Origin: Bin87 sp963663945
Lineage (GTDB): Bacteria; Chloroflexota; Dehalococcoidia; Lucifugimonadales; UBA3495
Assembly: GCA_963663945.1 (NCBI GenBank)
Contig: OY760687.1
Coordinates: 3,348,001 to 3,412,000 of the forward strand
Direction of reading: 5' to 3'
DNA length: 64,000 nucleotides
Shown: positions 7,913-16,651 of the stretch, in pieces
Layout: the number at the start of each line of letters is the position of its first letter
Position numbering within the stretch: the stretch's first letter is position 1
Made by a program: the position numbers and the translations under genes
Notes under the pieces: model-generated
The model's input: only the letters and a program-made list of their open reading frames with translations
The model's database searches: none
Told to the model about the DNA's origin: nothing

Positions 7913-9913
7913 ATGACCAACAACCGCTGGGTCCGCAACAGCCTGATCTATCTCCTCATCATCATCGGCGTGATCGTCATCTTCTATACGCTGCTCCCGA
8001 GTTTCGGCAGCAGCGAGCGACTGGCCCTGACCGAGGTGCTGCAGCAAGCCCGGGCCGGCCAGATCGAGAGGATCATAGTCGACGGCGAGAAGCTGACCGT
8101 CATCCCGACGGTGGGCCGACAGGGAGAGGAAGCCCAGAAGTACAGCAGCCGCATCGGCAAGAACACCGATCTGGAGAGCCTGCTCATCACCACCGGCATC
8201 TGGGACCAGGTCAGCGCGCCCGACGTGGAGTACAAGGGCTCCAGCGGATTCGGCAGCGTCTTCGGAATTCTGCTCAACTTCCTGCCCCTGATCTTCTTCG
8301 GCGGCCTGATCCTGCTGATGATGCGGCAGGCGCAGGGATCCAACAACCAGACCATGAGCTTCGGCCGCAGCCGGGCCCGCATGATGCCGTTCAACCGGCC
8401 GTCGGTGACCTTCGGCGACGTGGCGGGCGTGGACGAGGCCAAGGCCGAGCTTGAGGAAGTCGTCGACTTCCTGAAGTACCCCGAGCGCTTCCTGCAACTG
8501 GGCGCGCGCATCCCCAAGGGCGTGCTGCTGGTGGGCCCTCCCGGAACCGGCAAGACCCTGCTCGCCCGGGCGGTGGCCGGCGAGGCCGGCGTGCCTTTCT
8601 TCCACATCTCCGGCAGCGAGTTCGTGGAGATGTTCGTGGGCGTCGGAGCAGCGCGGGTGCGGGACCTGTTCGAGCAGGCCAAGCGCAACTCGCCGTGCAT
8701 CCTCTTCGTTGACGAAATCGACGCCGTGGGACGCCACCGCGGCGCCGGACTGGGCGGCGGCCACGACGAGCGCGAGCAGACCCTCAACCAGATCCTGGTT
8801 GAGATGGACGGCTTCGAGACCAACACCAACATCATCGTCATCGCCGCCACCAACCGGCCCGACATTCTCGACCCGGCCCTGCTGCGGCCCGGCCGTTTCG
8901 ACCGCCGCGTCACCCTGGACCTGCCCGACGTGTTGGGTCGCGAGGCGATCCTCAAGGTGCACGTGGCCGGCAAGCCGTTGTCCCGCGAGATCAAGATCGA
9001 CGTCGTCGCCCGCGAAACCCCCGGCTTCAGCGGCGCCGACCTGTCCAACTTGGTCAACGAAGCCGCGCTGCTGGCCGCCCGCAAGAACCAGTCCAGCATC
9101 TTCATGCAGGACTTCGAAGAGGCCATCGAGCGCGTCATCGCCGGCCCGGAGCGCAAGAGCCGGGTCATCAACCAGCGCGAGAAGGAGATGACCGCCTACC
9201 ACGAGGCGGGACACGCCCTGGTCGCCTGGAACCTGCCCCACGCCGACCGCGTTCACAAGATCAGCATCGTGTCCCGCGGCAATATGGGCGGGCACACCAC
9301 CCTGCTGCCCGAAGAAGACCGCTATCTGTGGACCAAGAACCAGTTCCAGGACATGCTGTCCGTCATGATGGGCGGCCGCGTGGCCGAGGAGTTGATCTTC
9401 GACGAGGTGACCACCGGCGCCAGCAACGACATCGAGCGCGCCACCAAGGTGGCCCTGGGCATGATCAAGCGGTACGGGATGTCCCCCACCCTCGGCCCGC
9501 GCACCTTCGGCAAGCGCGAGGAAATGGTCTTCCTGGGGCGCGAGATCAACGAAGAGCGCGACTACGGTGACAAGATTGCCGAGGAGATCGACGACGAGGT
9601 CCGGCATCTGATCAACAACGCCTACCGCCAGGCCCAGCAGTTGCTCATCGACTACAAGCCCAAGCTGGTGCAGGTGGCCGAATACCTGATCGAGCACGAG
9701 GCCATTTCCGGCGACGCCCTGAACAAGCTGTTCAACGACGACCTGCCGGGCACCGAACCGGAACCGGCCTGGCCAGAGGCTCCGACGCCTTCACCCTATG
9801 CTCCGCCGGCTCCCCCGGTTACCCAGGGCGGGCCCGTGCCCAGCCCCGCGCCATCCTTCAGCAGCGCAAGCACGCCGGAGCCGATACCGGGCGCATCGCC
9901 GGGCGACGACTGA
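7913..9913 (+). CDS. ftsH: ATP-dependent zinc metalloprotease FtsH
   Basis: FtsH is the membrane-anchored AAA+ protease that removes misfolded or unassembled membrane proteins. The 666-residue chain has an N-terminal membrane helix (about residues 8-28), a periplasmic stretch, a second helix (about 115-138), Walker A GPPGTGKT at 208-215, Walker B CILFVDEIDAVG, the second region of homology ending in RPGRFDR, and the zinc site HEAGH at 430-434. The C-terminal tail after residue 610 is unusually rich in Pro, Ser and Ala. I start at the ATG at 7913, which has an AGGA site and leads straight into the first helix; the frame is open upstream. hflK and hflC lie downstream. Confidence 0.98.
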   Translation: MTNNRWVRNSLIYLLIIIGVIVIFYTLLPSFGSSERLALTEVLQQARAGQIERIIVDGEKLTVIPTVGRQGEEAQKYSSRIGKNTDLESLLITTGIWDQVSAPDVEYKGSSGFGSVFGILLNFLPLIFFGGLILLMMRQAQGSNNQTMSFGRSRARMMPFNRPSVTFGDVAGVDEAKAELEEVVDFLKYPERFLQLGARIPKGVLLVGPPGTGKTLLARAVAGEAGVPFFHISGSEFVEMFVGVGAARVRDLFEQAKRNSPCILFVDEIDAVGRHRGAGLGGGHDEREQTLNQILVEMDGFETNTNIIVIAATNRPDILDPALLRPGRFDRRVTLDLPDVLGREAILKVHVAGKPLSREIKIDVVARETPGFSGADLSNLVNEAALLAARKNQSSIFMQDFEEAIERVIAGPERKSRVINQREKEMTAYHEAGHALVAWNLPHADRVHKISIVSRGNMGGHTTLLPEEDRYLWTKNQFQDMLSVMMGGRVAEELIFDEVTTGASNDIERATKVALGMIKRYGMSPTLGPRTFGKREEMVFLGREINEERDYGDKIAEEIDDEVRHLINNAYRQAQQLLIDYKPKLVQVAEYLIEHEAISGDALNKLFNDDLPGTEPEPAWPEAPTPSPYAPPAPPVTQGGPVPSPAPSFSSASTPEPIPGASPGDD

Positions 9914-9958
9914 CGTTCCTAACCGGCGAACAGACAGCCCAGGGAGCAGACAGCAAGC

Positions 9959-9984
9959 AGGGGCGGGTTTTAAAACTCGCCCCT
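9959..9984. terminator. GGGGCG-type hairpin between convergent genes
   Basis: AGGGGCGGGTTTT and AAAACTCGCCCCT form a near-perfect hairpin in the gap between the ftsH stop and the convergent gene at 9983-10315, whose stop it touches. It could end transcription from both sides. It belongs to the compact GGGGCG/CGCCCC hairpin family that recurs in the window. Confidence 0.6.
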
Positions 9985-10315
9985 ATCCGTTTTCGTCCTC
10001 GCCGGCGCCAGCGCCGTCCGCCTCGGCATCCAGGGGCAGGCTGCGGTAGTAGAGCCCCCACTGCTGCATCAGGCTCTCCACGCGGGGGTCTTTCAGCGCG
10101 ATGAGCTCGCGGAAGAAGCCGGCCATGGCATGGGCCGGGCGCAGCTCGTCGGTGCACACCCAGCTGCGGTCGCCAGGCACCGCGTAGATGAGGCCGCTCT
10201 GGTGCGGACAGGTCACCTGGACGCGCGCCATATCCTCGCCGGTCTTGACGGTGAGCCCCTGGGGCTGCTCGGGGTTTTCCCGATCTCCTGGAGTTATCTG
10301 AATGGGCGTGGTCAT
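9983..10315 (-). CDS. Conserved-looking hypothetical protein, 110 residues
   Basis: I do not recognise this protein. It is small and soluble, with no membrane segment. A central stretch VQVTCPHQSGLIYAVPGDRSWVCTDEL has two Cys and one His that could bind a metal or mark a small beta fold. It is followed by a helical part AMAGFFRELIALKDPRVESLMQQW and an acidic tail EADGAGAGEDENG. Codon use agrees with its neighbours and there is GGAG before the ATG at 10313-10315. It converges on ftsH and shares a hairpin with it. A long palindromic repeat lies upstream. Confidence 0.65.
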   Translation of the reverse strand: MTTPIQITPGDRENPEQPQGLTVKTGEDMARVQVTCPHQSGLIYAVPGDRSWVCTDELRPAHAMAGFFRELIALKDPRVESLMQQWGLYYRSLPLDAEADGAGAGEDENG

Positions 10316-10335
10316 AATTCAAACATCCTGATGTT

Positions 10336-10497
10336 GCTCACGCGTGCCCGGTTTGCGGCGGGGAAACATCAAAATCAGGATTTTATGATTGGACAGGATC
10401 GGGGGATCTCCATTACGGATCGGTTCCAATCCTGATAATCCCCAAATCTTGAAAATCCTGATTCTGACAATTCACGAAGATGGGTGCAAATGAGCCT
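10336..10497. repeat. Long palindromic repeat family, copy 2
   Basis: The outer ends are GCTCACGCGTGCCCGG (10336) and the inverted GGGTGCAAATGAGCC (to 10497). Inner arms carry AAATCAGGATTTTATGATTG and the inverse AAAATCCTGATTCTGACA. The centre GGATCTCCATTACGGATCGG resembles the centre of the other copies. The remaining 216 bp of this gap, up to hflK at 10714, holds only a possible promoter (TATACT near 10591) and no gene. Confidence 0.8.
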
Positions 10498-10713
10498 GAT
10501 GTCGACCGCCCCGCGCGGCCCGCGGCGTCGGCCTGGAAACACCGCCCAATGCGGCCCGCCAATTATAAACCAGCCCGCCAACGTTGGTGTTATACTGTCG
10601 CGGCCAACCGTCTGAAAATCGTACCGGAAATCGCTCATTGCGCTGGCCAGTCCTGATATAACGGTTGACAATGATCCGGGACCGACCAGCAACTGCATAA
10701 AGGATAGTTACGT

Positions 10714-11805
10714 ATGTTCACACCCGGGGGAGGTCAACAACCGCCTCGTCAACCCGAATTCGACCTTGAACAACTCCTCGGTCGCGTACGCGGCATGTTT
10801 GGTGGCTCCGGTGGACGCCTTAGCGGTGGAAACCTGAGCATTTTGATTCTGGCCGTGGTCGCCCTGCTGATAATCATCTGGGCCGCCACCGGAGTGTACA
10901 CGGTAAGCCCTGGTGAAAACGCCGCGCTGCGGTTGTTCGGAGCCGTACAGGGCGCCCCCGTATCGGAAGAAGGCCTCCACTGGTGGTGGCCGGCGCCGGT
11001 GGGCAACAAGGACGTGGTGCTGGTCACCGAGACGCGGCGCATGGAGCTGGGCTTCAGGTCCAACGACGCTGCGGTCAATACTCCGTTCCTTGATGAAGCC
11101 TTGATGATTTCCGGCGACCTCAACATCGTCGACGTTCAGATGGTGGTGCAATACCGCATCAGCAACCTGAACAACTTCCTGTTCAAGGTTGACGACCCTG
11201 GCGAACCCGTCCGCCTCATTCCGGAGGGACGCCCCGACGGGCGGACCCTCAAGGACGGCGCGGAAGCCGCCCTGCGTCTGGTGGTGGGGCAACGCTCCAT
11301 CGACGACGTGCTGGTGCGCGGTCGTGAGTTGGTGGAAACCGACACCCGACAACGGTTGCAGGCCATCCTGGACGAATACGAAGCTGGAATCGAGGTCATC
11401 TCGGTGCAGTTGCAGGACGTGAAGGCGCCGGAAGAAGTGCGCGACGCGTTCGACGACGTGCTGCGAGGCCGCCAGGAACGCGAGACCCGCATCAACCAGG
11501 CGCTGGCCTACGAAGCGGACGTCATTCCGAGGGCCAGGGGTGACGCCGAGCGTATCATTGAGGCGGCCGAGGCATTCAAGCGCTCCCGTATCGAAACCGC
11601 CAACGGTGAATCCCAGCGTTTCGTGTCGGTGCTCAACGAGTACCAGCATTCTCCCGAAGTGACCCGCCAACGTCTCTACCTGGAAGCCCTGGAAAACGTC
11701 TTCCCGGGCGTCACCAAGATCATCGTCGACCCCGACACCGAACCGGTGCTCATTCTGGGACAGGACGGAAACGTCATACCTGCCCCCATCGGTCCCAATC
11801 CGTAA
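10714..11805 (+). CDS. hflK: FtsH protease modulator HflK (SPFH domain)
   Basis: HflK and HflC form a membrane complex around FtsH and modulate its access to substrates. The 363-residue chain has a Gly/Pro/Gln-rich cytoplasmic N-terminus (GGGQQPPRQPEFDLEQLL), one membrane helix at about residues 45-65, then the SPFH/Band-7 domain beginning TVSPGENAALRLFG and including EEGLHWWWPAPVG, a typical HflK feature. A helical region with VIPRARGDAERIIEAAEAF follows near residue 270. An AAAGGA site precedes the ATG. hflC starts 47 bp downstream on the same strand, and ftsH is less than 1 kb upstream. Confidence 0.95.
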   Translation: MFTPGGGQQPPRQPEFDLEQLLGRVRGMFGGSGGRLSGGNLSILILAVVALLIIIWAATGVYTVSPGENAALRLFGAVQGAPVSEEGLHWWWPAPVGNKDVVLVTETRRMELGFRSNDAAVNTPFLDEALMISGDLNIVDVQMVVQYRISNLNNFLFKVDDPGEPVRLIPEGRPDGRTLKDGAEAALRLVVGQRSIDDVLVRGRELVETDTRQRLQAILDEYEAGIEVISVQLQDVKAPEEVRDAFDDVLRGRQERETRINQALAYEADVIPRARGDAERIIEAAEAFKRSRIETANGESQRFVSVLNEYQHSPEVTRQRLYLEALENVFPGVTKIIVDPDTEPVLILGQDGNVIPAPIGPNP

Positions 11806-11852
11806 CCGCAGGTAATCCAGACTGACCGTCTCTCATCCCCGGAGAACCCCCA

Positions 11853-12806
11853 ATGAGAAACTTGATAATCGTCGCCATCGTCATCATCGTCGGACTTGTC
11901 GTGCTGCGCCAGGCCCTGTACGTGGTTGACGTCACCGAGCAGGTCATCATCCTCCGCTTCGGCGAGGTGGTGGACACCAAAACTCAACCAGGCCTGAGCG
12001 TCAAGGCGCCCTTCGTGGACACCGTCGTCCGGCTGGACAAGCGGATCCTGCGCATTGACGCGCCGCCAGTGTCCATGCCCGACCAGGACAAGGAAAACCT
12101 GGTAATCGACATCTACGCCCGCTATCGGATCACGGATCCGGTGCAGTTCCGCAAGACCCTTCAAACCGAGAGCACGGCCCGAAGCCGCCTGGGGGACATC
12201 GTGACCTCCACCCTGCGTGACCGGGTGGCCCTGCGCGACCGAACCGACATCATCGGCGCCAAGCCTCTGGTTGACGAGGAAGGCAATCCCGTCTTGGACG
12301 AAGAGGGACTGCCCCTGGTGGAGGCACAGGAAACCCGCACGCAAATCCTGGACGAAGTGCTGCAAGCAGTCCGTGAGACCACCCAGCGGGACAATTTCGG
12401 CATCCAGATAATCGACGTGCGCATCAAACGCGCTGACTTTCCCGAGGCCGTGACCGCGTCCATCTACACCAGGATGCGCGCCGAGCGTAACCGTATCGCT
12501 GCCGGTTTCCGCGCCGAGGGTGAAGAGGAAGACCGCAAGATCCGCGCCGCCACCGACCGCGACCGCGACATCATCCTGGCCGAGGCCGAGCGCGAGTCCA
12601 ACAAGCGGCGGGGTGAAGGCGAGGCCGAGGCCATCAGCATTCTGGCCGAAGCGCTGAACCGCGACCCGGAACTCTTCGCCTTCCTGCGCAGCCTGGAGGC
12701 CTACCAGCGCATCATCCGCCAGCAGGACACCATCATCCTGTCGTCAGACGCGCCACTGTTCGACTACCTGGCTGGCCCCGCCCTGCCGCCGACCGCGGGC
12801 AACTAA
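11853..12806 (+). CDS. hflC: FtsH protease modulator HflC (SPFH domain)
   Basis: This is the partner of HflK. The 317-residue chain starts with one membrane helix (residues 3-20), then the SPFH domain with YVVDVTEQVIILRFGEVV and PGLSVKAPFVDTVVRLDKRI. The RADFPEAVTASIYTRMRAER segment and the helical DRDIILAEAERESNKRRGEGEAEA stretch are characteristic of HflC. It contains a short extra acidic loop (PVLDEEGLPLVEAQE) inside the SPFH region that I do not remember from the E. coli protein. GGAG lies before the ATG. It forms an operon with hflK, followed at 50 bp by a Uma2 gene. Confidence 0.95.
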   Translation: MRNLIIVAIVIIVGLVVLRQALYVVDVTEQVIILRFGEVVDTKTQPGLSVKAPFVDTVVRLDKRILRIDAPPVSMPDQDKENLVIDIYARYRITDPVQFRKTLQTESTARSRLGDIVTSTLRDRVALRDRTDIIGAKPLVDEEGNPVLDEEGLPLVEAQETRTQILDEVLQAVRETTQRDNFGIQIIDVRIKRADFPEAVTASIYTRMRAERNRIAAGFRAEGEEEDRKIRAATDRDRDIILAEAERESNKRRGEGEAEAISILAEALNRDPELFAFLRSLEAYQRIIRQQDTIILSSDAPLFDYLAGPALPPTAGN

Positions 12807-12855
12807 AGCGGCATCTCGCTCGAACCCGCCCGTGAACCGACATCCGTAAGGGCCC

Positions 12856-13530
12856 ATGACCACCAGGCCAAAAGAACCCGAGGTCGCGGAGCCAACCGTT
12901 GCCGCCGGCAGAGCCAGCGTGGAACCGGAGGGATCAGTCGTGCTGCGTCTCGATGCCCTGGGCATGGATTTCCGTGCCGCGGACTTCCCCACCCGGTTCA
13001 TCGAGTTCTGCGAAGCTAACGACGACTATGACATGGAAGTTAACGAGGCCGGGGAGTTGGTGATTCTGCCCATGGTAGGTTTCAGAGGCAACCGACGGGA
13101 ACATTATCTCAACGTATTCATGGGCAACTGGGAGATGGCCAACGGAGGCGTCAGCGCGTCGCAGACCAGCCGCTTTCGCCTGGCCACCGGTGCGATCCGC
13201 GGACCCGACGCCGCCTGGATCACCCAGGAGCGTTACGACGCCGCCAACGAGGAAGAACGCGAGACCGTCTTCCCCGGCGCACCCGACTTCGTTGTCGAGA
13301 TCAGATCACGCACGGACAACCTCGCCCCGCTGCAGCGCAAGATGCAGCTGTGGATGGACGGCGGCGCCCGCCTGGGCTGGCTGATCGACCCGCCCAACCG
13401 TCGCGTCTACATCTACAGGGCCGGCCAAGCCGATCCGGAAACGCTGGAAGACCCGGAGACACTCGACGGCGAGGACGTTTTGCCCGGCTTCTCCTTCGGG
13501 GTGCGGCAGTACATCTTCGACATGCAATAG
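12856..13530 (+). CDS. Uma2 family putative endonuclease, tandem copy A
   Basis: The 224-residue product has the Uma2 fold signature: APDFVVEIRSRTDN followed by a Lys-rich helix QRKMQLWMDGGARLGWLID and the family ending GEDVLPGFSFGVRQYIF. An early DFPTRFIEFCEANDDYDMEVN segment and PMVGFRGNRREHYLN are shared with the next gene. The role of Uma2 proteins is unknown; a nuclease fold is predicted. It follows hflC by 50 bp and could be read from the same transcript. Its last 340 bases are almost identical to those of copy B. Confidence 0.9.
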   Translation: MTTRPKEPEVAEPTVAAGRASVEPEGSVVLRLDALGMDFRAADFPTRFIEFCEANDDYDMEVNEAGELVILPMVGFRGNRREHYLNVFMGNWEMANGGVSASQTSRFRLATGAIRGPDAAWITQERYDAANEEERETVFPGAPDFVVEIRSRTDNLAPLQRKMQLWMDGGARLGWLIDPPNRRVYIYRAGQADPETLEDPETLDGEDVLPGFSFGVRQYIFDMQ

Positions 13531-13553
13531 GGGCGGGGCGTCGGGTACATTTC

Positions 13554-14222
13554 ATGACCACTATCCCAACAGAGTCCACGATCGCCACTCAAACCATCGC
13601 TGACGAGAGCGTGGAACCGGCAGGTTCCGTCGTGCTCTGCCTTGATGCCCTAGGCATGGACTTCCTCGCTTCGGATTTTCCGGCCCGCTTCATAGAGTTC
13701 TGCGAGGCCAACGACGACTACGACATGGAAGTGAACGAGGCTGGGGAGTTGGTGATTCTGCCCATGGTTGGTTTGAGAGGCAATCGGCAAGAAACCGAAC
13801 TAAACACCGAACTGACCATCTTCCGCAGGGCCAACGGAGGGATCAACGCGTCGCAGACCAGCCGCTTCCGCCTGGCCACTGGCGCGATCCGCGGGCCCGA
13901 CGCTGCCTGGATCACGCAGGAACGCTACGACGACGCCACCGAGGAAGAACGCGAGACCGTCTTCCCCGGCGCGCCCGACTTCGTTGTCGAGATCCGATCC
14001 CGCACCGACAACCTCGCCCCGCTGCAGCGCAAGATGCAGCTGTGGATGGACGGCGGCGCCCGCCTGGGCTGGCTGATCGACCCACCCAATCGCCGCGTCT
14101 ACATCTACCGCGCCGGCCAAGCCGAGCCGGAAGCGCTGGAAGACCCGGAGACTCTGGACGGCGAGGACGTTTTGCCCGGCTTCTCCTTCGGGGTGCGGCA
14201 GTACATCTTCGACATGCAATAG
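13554..14222 (+). CDS. Uma2 family putative endonuclease, tandem copy B
   Basis: This 222-residue protein is a close paralogue of the gene just upstream. Residues from ASQTSRFRLATGAIRGPDA to the C-terminus differ at very few places, while the N-terminal 30 residues and a stretch around NRQETELNTELTIFRRANGG differ clearly. The predicted PD-(D/E)xK residues are intact in both. I start at the ATG at 13554, 23 bp after the stop of copy A; the frame is open upstream but that part only mirrors copy A in another frame. The pattern suggests tandem duplication followed by gene conversion of the 3' part. A hairpin follows the stop. Confidence 0.9.
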   Translation: MTTIPTESTIATQTIADESVEPAGSVVLCLDALGMDFLASDFPARFIEFCEANDDYDMEVNEAGELVILPMVGLRGNRQETELNTELTIFRRANGGINASQTSRFRLATGAIRGPDAAWITQERYDDATEEERETVFPGAPDFVVEIRSRTDNLAPLQRKMQLWMDGGARLGWLIDPPNRRVYIYRAGQAEPEALEDPETLDGEDVLPGFSFGVRQYIFDMQ

Positions 14223-14242
14223 GGCGGGTTTGAAACCCGCCC
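14222..14242. terminator. GGGCGGGTTT hairpin after the Uma2 pair
   Basis: GGGCGGGTTT and AAACCCGCCC form a perfect 10-bp stem starting at the last base of the copy B stop codon. It lies between convergent genes (Uma2 and the aldolase) and is a likely transcription end. It is similar to the hairpins at 9959 and 34033. Confidence 0.6.
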
Positions 14243-14277
14243 CACTCTTTGGGATCCGGTGCGTTCCGTCAGCGGCG

Positions 14278-15138
14278 TCAGCGTCCCGCGATGCGACGTC
14301 CCTCGACCAGGCCACCGGCTGTGCGCGTGGGCGCGGTGATCAGGATGCTGAACCCCTGCTCCAGCCGCATGGGCACCTCCTCGGCGGTGCAGCCCACGGC
14401 GCAGGGCACTCCGGCGTTTTTGCAGGTTTCCAGGATGCGCAGCAGCATCTCCTGCACCTCGGGGTGGCCGGCGTTGCCCTTGTGCCCCAGCGCGACGGAC
14501 ATGTCGCCCGGGCCGGCCCAGACGGCGCCGATACCCTTGACCTGGCTCAGAATGTCCGGCAGGTTGCGCACGCCGGTAGGCTCCTCGACGATGCCCATGA
14601 GCAGCATGTTACCGTCGGGGTCCAGCGGCCACAGGTCCGCGGCGTCGTAGTACTCGGCGGCGGAGAGGCCCCAGTAGCGCGGCGCGATGCGCTGCCACCA
14701 GCCCCGTTCGCCGTGGGGCTCGAAGTCGGCCACGCCCGGGACCTGCGGATATCGCGCCGACTGCACGGCGGACATCGCGCCTTCCACGGTGTCCAAGTGG
14801 GGCAGGATGAGGCCGTACACCCCGGTGTCCAGGGCCTGCTTGATGACCCACTGGTTCTGCTCGCGGGTGTTGGGCGGGATGCGCACCACGGGCGTCGGAT
14901 CGGCCATGAGGCCGCCGCCCTCGGCGACGCGCTTGCGGTTGAGCAGGAACTGGAGCGACGTGCGCAGGTTGTTGAAGGACAACCCCTCGTGCTCCATCTC
15001 GATCATCACCATGTCGTAGTCGGAATCGGCAAAGTACATCATCTCGTCCAGGTTGCCGTTCCAGATCAGCCCGGTGCCGAACACCGGCTTGCCTTCCTCC
15101 AGCAGCTGGATCACCTTGCTGTAGCGCGTGGCCGCCAT
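14278..15138 (-). CDS. HpcH/HpaI family aldolase
   Basis: Class II, metal-dependent aldolases of this family split or form 2-keto-3-deoxy acids such as 4-hydroxy-2-oxoheptanedioate or 2-keto-3-deoxyrhamnonate. The 286-residue product has the TIM-barrel marks DYDMVMIEMEHEG (near residue 40), VVRIPPNTREQNQWVIKQALDTG, GLILPHLDTVEGAMSAV, then LLMGIVEEPTG and GIGAVWAGPGDMSVALGH near the C-terminus; the Glu and Asp in these bind the metal. I start at 15138 because AGAAGGAGG precedes that ATG; the frame is open much further upstream. The exact substrate cannot be read from sequence. The M16 peptidase gene lies upstream on the same strand. Confidence 0.92.
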   Translation of the reverse strand: MAATRYSKVIQLLEEGKPVFGTGLIWNGNLDEMMYFADSDYDMVMIEMEHEGLSFNNLRTSLQFLLNRKRVAEGGGLMADPTPVVRIPPNTREQNQWVIKQALDTGVYGLILPHLDTVEGAMSAVQSARYPQVPGVADFEPHGERGWWQRIAPRYWGLSAAEYYDAADLWPLDPDGNMLLMGIVEEPTGVRNLPDILSQVKGIGAVWAGPGDMSVALGHKGNAGHPEVQEMLLRILETCKNAGVPCAVGCTAEEVPMRLEQGFSILITAPTRTAGGLVEGRRIAGR

Positions 15139-15254
15139 GGTTGTGCCTCCTTCTCGCTGTCGTGTTGTAGTCGTAAGGGCGACGCATGCGCCGCCCCTGC
15201 ATGGTAATGGGTTCCATATCCCGGATGCCGGGGCGAATGATGCGCCCCAACACG

Positions 15255-16523
15255 TCATCCCTTGATAGCCGCCTCGAAACCCGAAGCATCCTCGTGCGGC
15301 CCGACTATCGCCAGGCGAAAGGCGGCGGCGTCCACCAGGCGCTGGGCGGCGCGCAGCACCTCGGCGGGGCCCACCGCGTCGATGCTGGCGGCAGTCTCGT
15401 CGGGCGTGGTGATCTCGTCCATCAGGAGTTCCTGCGAGGCCAGCCATGAGGCCACCGCCCGGGAGTCTTCCATGCGCATCAGCAGGCGGCCCTTGATGTA
15501 CTCGCGCGCCTTGTGCACCTCGGATTCCGGCGGCGCCGTGAGCAGGCCGGCCAGCTCATGCCGCGTCGCCGCCACTGCCTCCACGGCCCGCGATGGCTCG
15601 GTCCCGCAGGACACGACCAGCGCGCCGCAGTCGCGGTAGCTGCTCAGCGAGCTGTGGCAGTCGTAGGTCAGCCCCAGGTTTTCGCGCAGGTTCTGGAACA
15701 GGCGGCTGCTCATGCCGTCGCCCAGCAGCCCGTTGAGCACGGTGGCGGCGTAGCGGTCCGGGTCGTTCAGGGCGAAGCCGGGCAGCCCCAGGCAGATGCT
15801 GGTGTCCTCGGTGACCCGATTGTCCAGCAGGATGGCCGGCGCGTCGTGCGCGGAAGCCGACACCGGCTGCCACGTCAACGACTCGCCGGGCGTCCACGCC
15901 TCGGTTGCGTCCGCTACGAAGCGCACCGCCTCGTCGTGGTTGATGGCGCCGGCGATGCCGATGACGGTATTGTTGGGGCGATACTGACGCTCCATGTACC
16001 GGCTGACGTCGTCCAGGCTGATGGCAGTCACCGACTCCGCAGTGCCGCCCACATCCCGGCCCATGGCCTGGTCGGGCCACAGGGCGCGGTCGATGAGCAG
16101 GTCGCACACCTGGGCCGGATAGTCATTGGTCATCCGCAGCTCGTCGAGGATAACCTCCCGCTCTTTCTCCATTTCAGCGGGGTCCATGAGCGGGTTCAGG
16201 ATCAGGTCGAAGATCACCGGCAGCGCCCGGTCGGCGTGGACGCTGGCCACCTTGCACCAGAAGGACGTCATCTCCCGGTCGGTGGCGGCGTTCATCATGC
16301 CGCCGACGCCCTCCACCGCCTCGGAGATCGCCAGCGCCGTCGGCCAACGCTGGGTACCCTTGAAGGGCAGGTGCTCCAGGAAGTGGGACAGGCCGGCGAG
16401 TTCGTCCGGCTCGTAGCGCGATCCCGCGCCAACCGAGACGAACATGGAAACGCTGCGAGTGTGCGGCATCTCTGCCGTCAGCACCCGCAGCCCGTTATCG
16501 AGAACCGTCTTGCGGTACATCAA
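15255..16523 (-). CDS. M16 family zinc peptidase (processing-peptidase-like)
   Basis: The 422-residue chain is a single M16B unit. The inverted zinc motif HFLEH (HxxEH) lies at residues 47-51, and the downstream Glu of the family is expected in the EREVILDELRMTND segment about 76 residues later. MMNAATDREMTSFWCKV and the late GLTYDCHSSLSSYRDCGALVV stretch, which shapes the substrate cavity, are typical. Members of this family cut peptides inside a clam-shell chamber. No inactive partner subunit lies next to it, so it may act as a homodimer. No signal peptide is seen. It lies 116 bp upstream of the aldolase on the same strand. Confidence 0.93.
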   Translation of the reverse strand: MMYRKTVLDNGLRVLTAEMPHTRSVSMFVSVGAGSRYEPDELAGLSHFLEHLPFKGTQRWPTALAISEAVEGVGGMMNAATDREMTSFWCKVASVHADRALPVIFDLILNPLMDPAEMEKEREVILDELRMTNDYPAQVCDLLIDRALWPDQAMGRDVGGTAESVTAISLDDVSRYMERQYRPNNTVIGIAGAINHDEAVRFVADATEAWTPGESLTWQPVSASAHDAPAILLDNRVTEDTSICLGLPGFALNDPDRYAATVLNGLLGDGMSSRLFQNLRENLGLTYDCHSSLSSYRDCGALVVSCGTEPSRAVEAVAATRHELAGLLTAPPESEVHKAREYIKGRLLMRMEDSRAVASWLASQELLMDEITTPDETAASIDAVGPAEVLRAAQRLVDAAAFRLAIVGPHEDASGFEAAIKG

Positions 16524-16593
16524 ACTCCTAACTTTTCACAGTTGATCCGGACCGTGCCGGAATCCGGGAGTTCAACCCACCAGCATCCGGTTC

Positions 16594-16624
16594 TGCTGGA
16601 TTCCCGCCTGCGCGGGAATAACGG
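16594..16624. repeat. Short hairpin repeat of the GGATTCCCGC type
   Basis: GGATTCCCGC and GCGGGAATAA with a TGC-type loop form a hairpin in the gap between the M16 and MBL genes. The same kind of sequence forms the two ends of the element at 46051-46148. Such units are common intergenic repeats in many bacteria. Confidence 0.6.
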
Positions 16625-16651
16625 TTTTAGTTCGACGCGCCAGGCGTTCGG

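Noticed and set aside
7865..9697. A 610-residue open frame antisense to ftsH
   Set aside because: It is the complement of a fully conserved ftsH gene. Long antisense frames are normal in high-GC DNA, and the translation is low-complexity Val/Gly/His-rich without known motifs.
10708..11670. A 320-residue minus-strand frame over hflK
   Set aside because: Shadow of a clear hflK gene; no ribosome site and no recognisable protein features.
14230..15207. A 325-residue plus-strand frame over the aldolase gene
   Set aside because: Antisense to the HpcH/HpaI gene, which has a strong ribosome site and conserved motifs.
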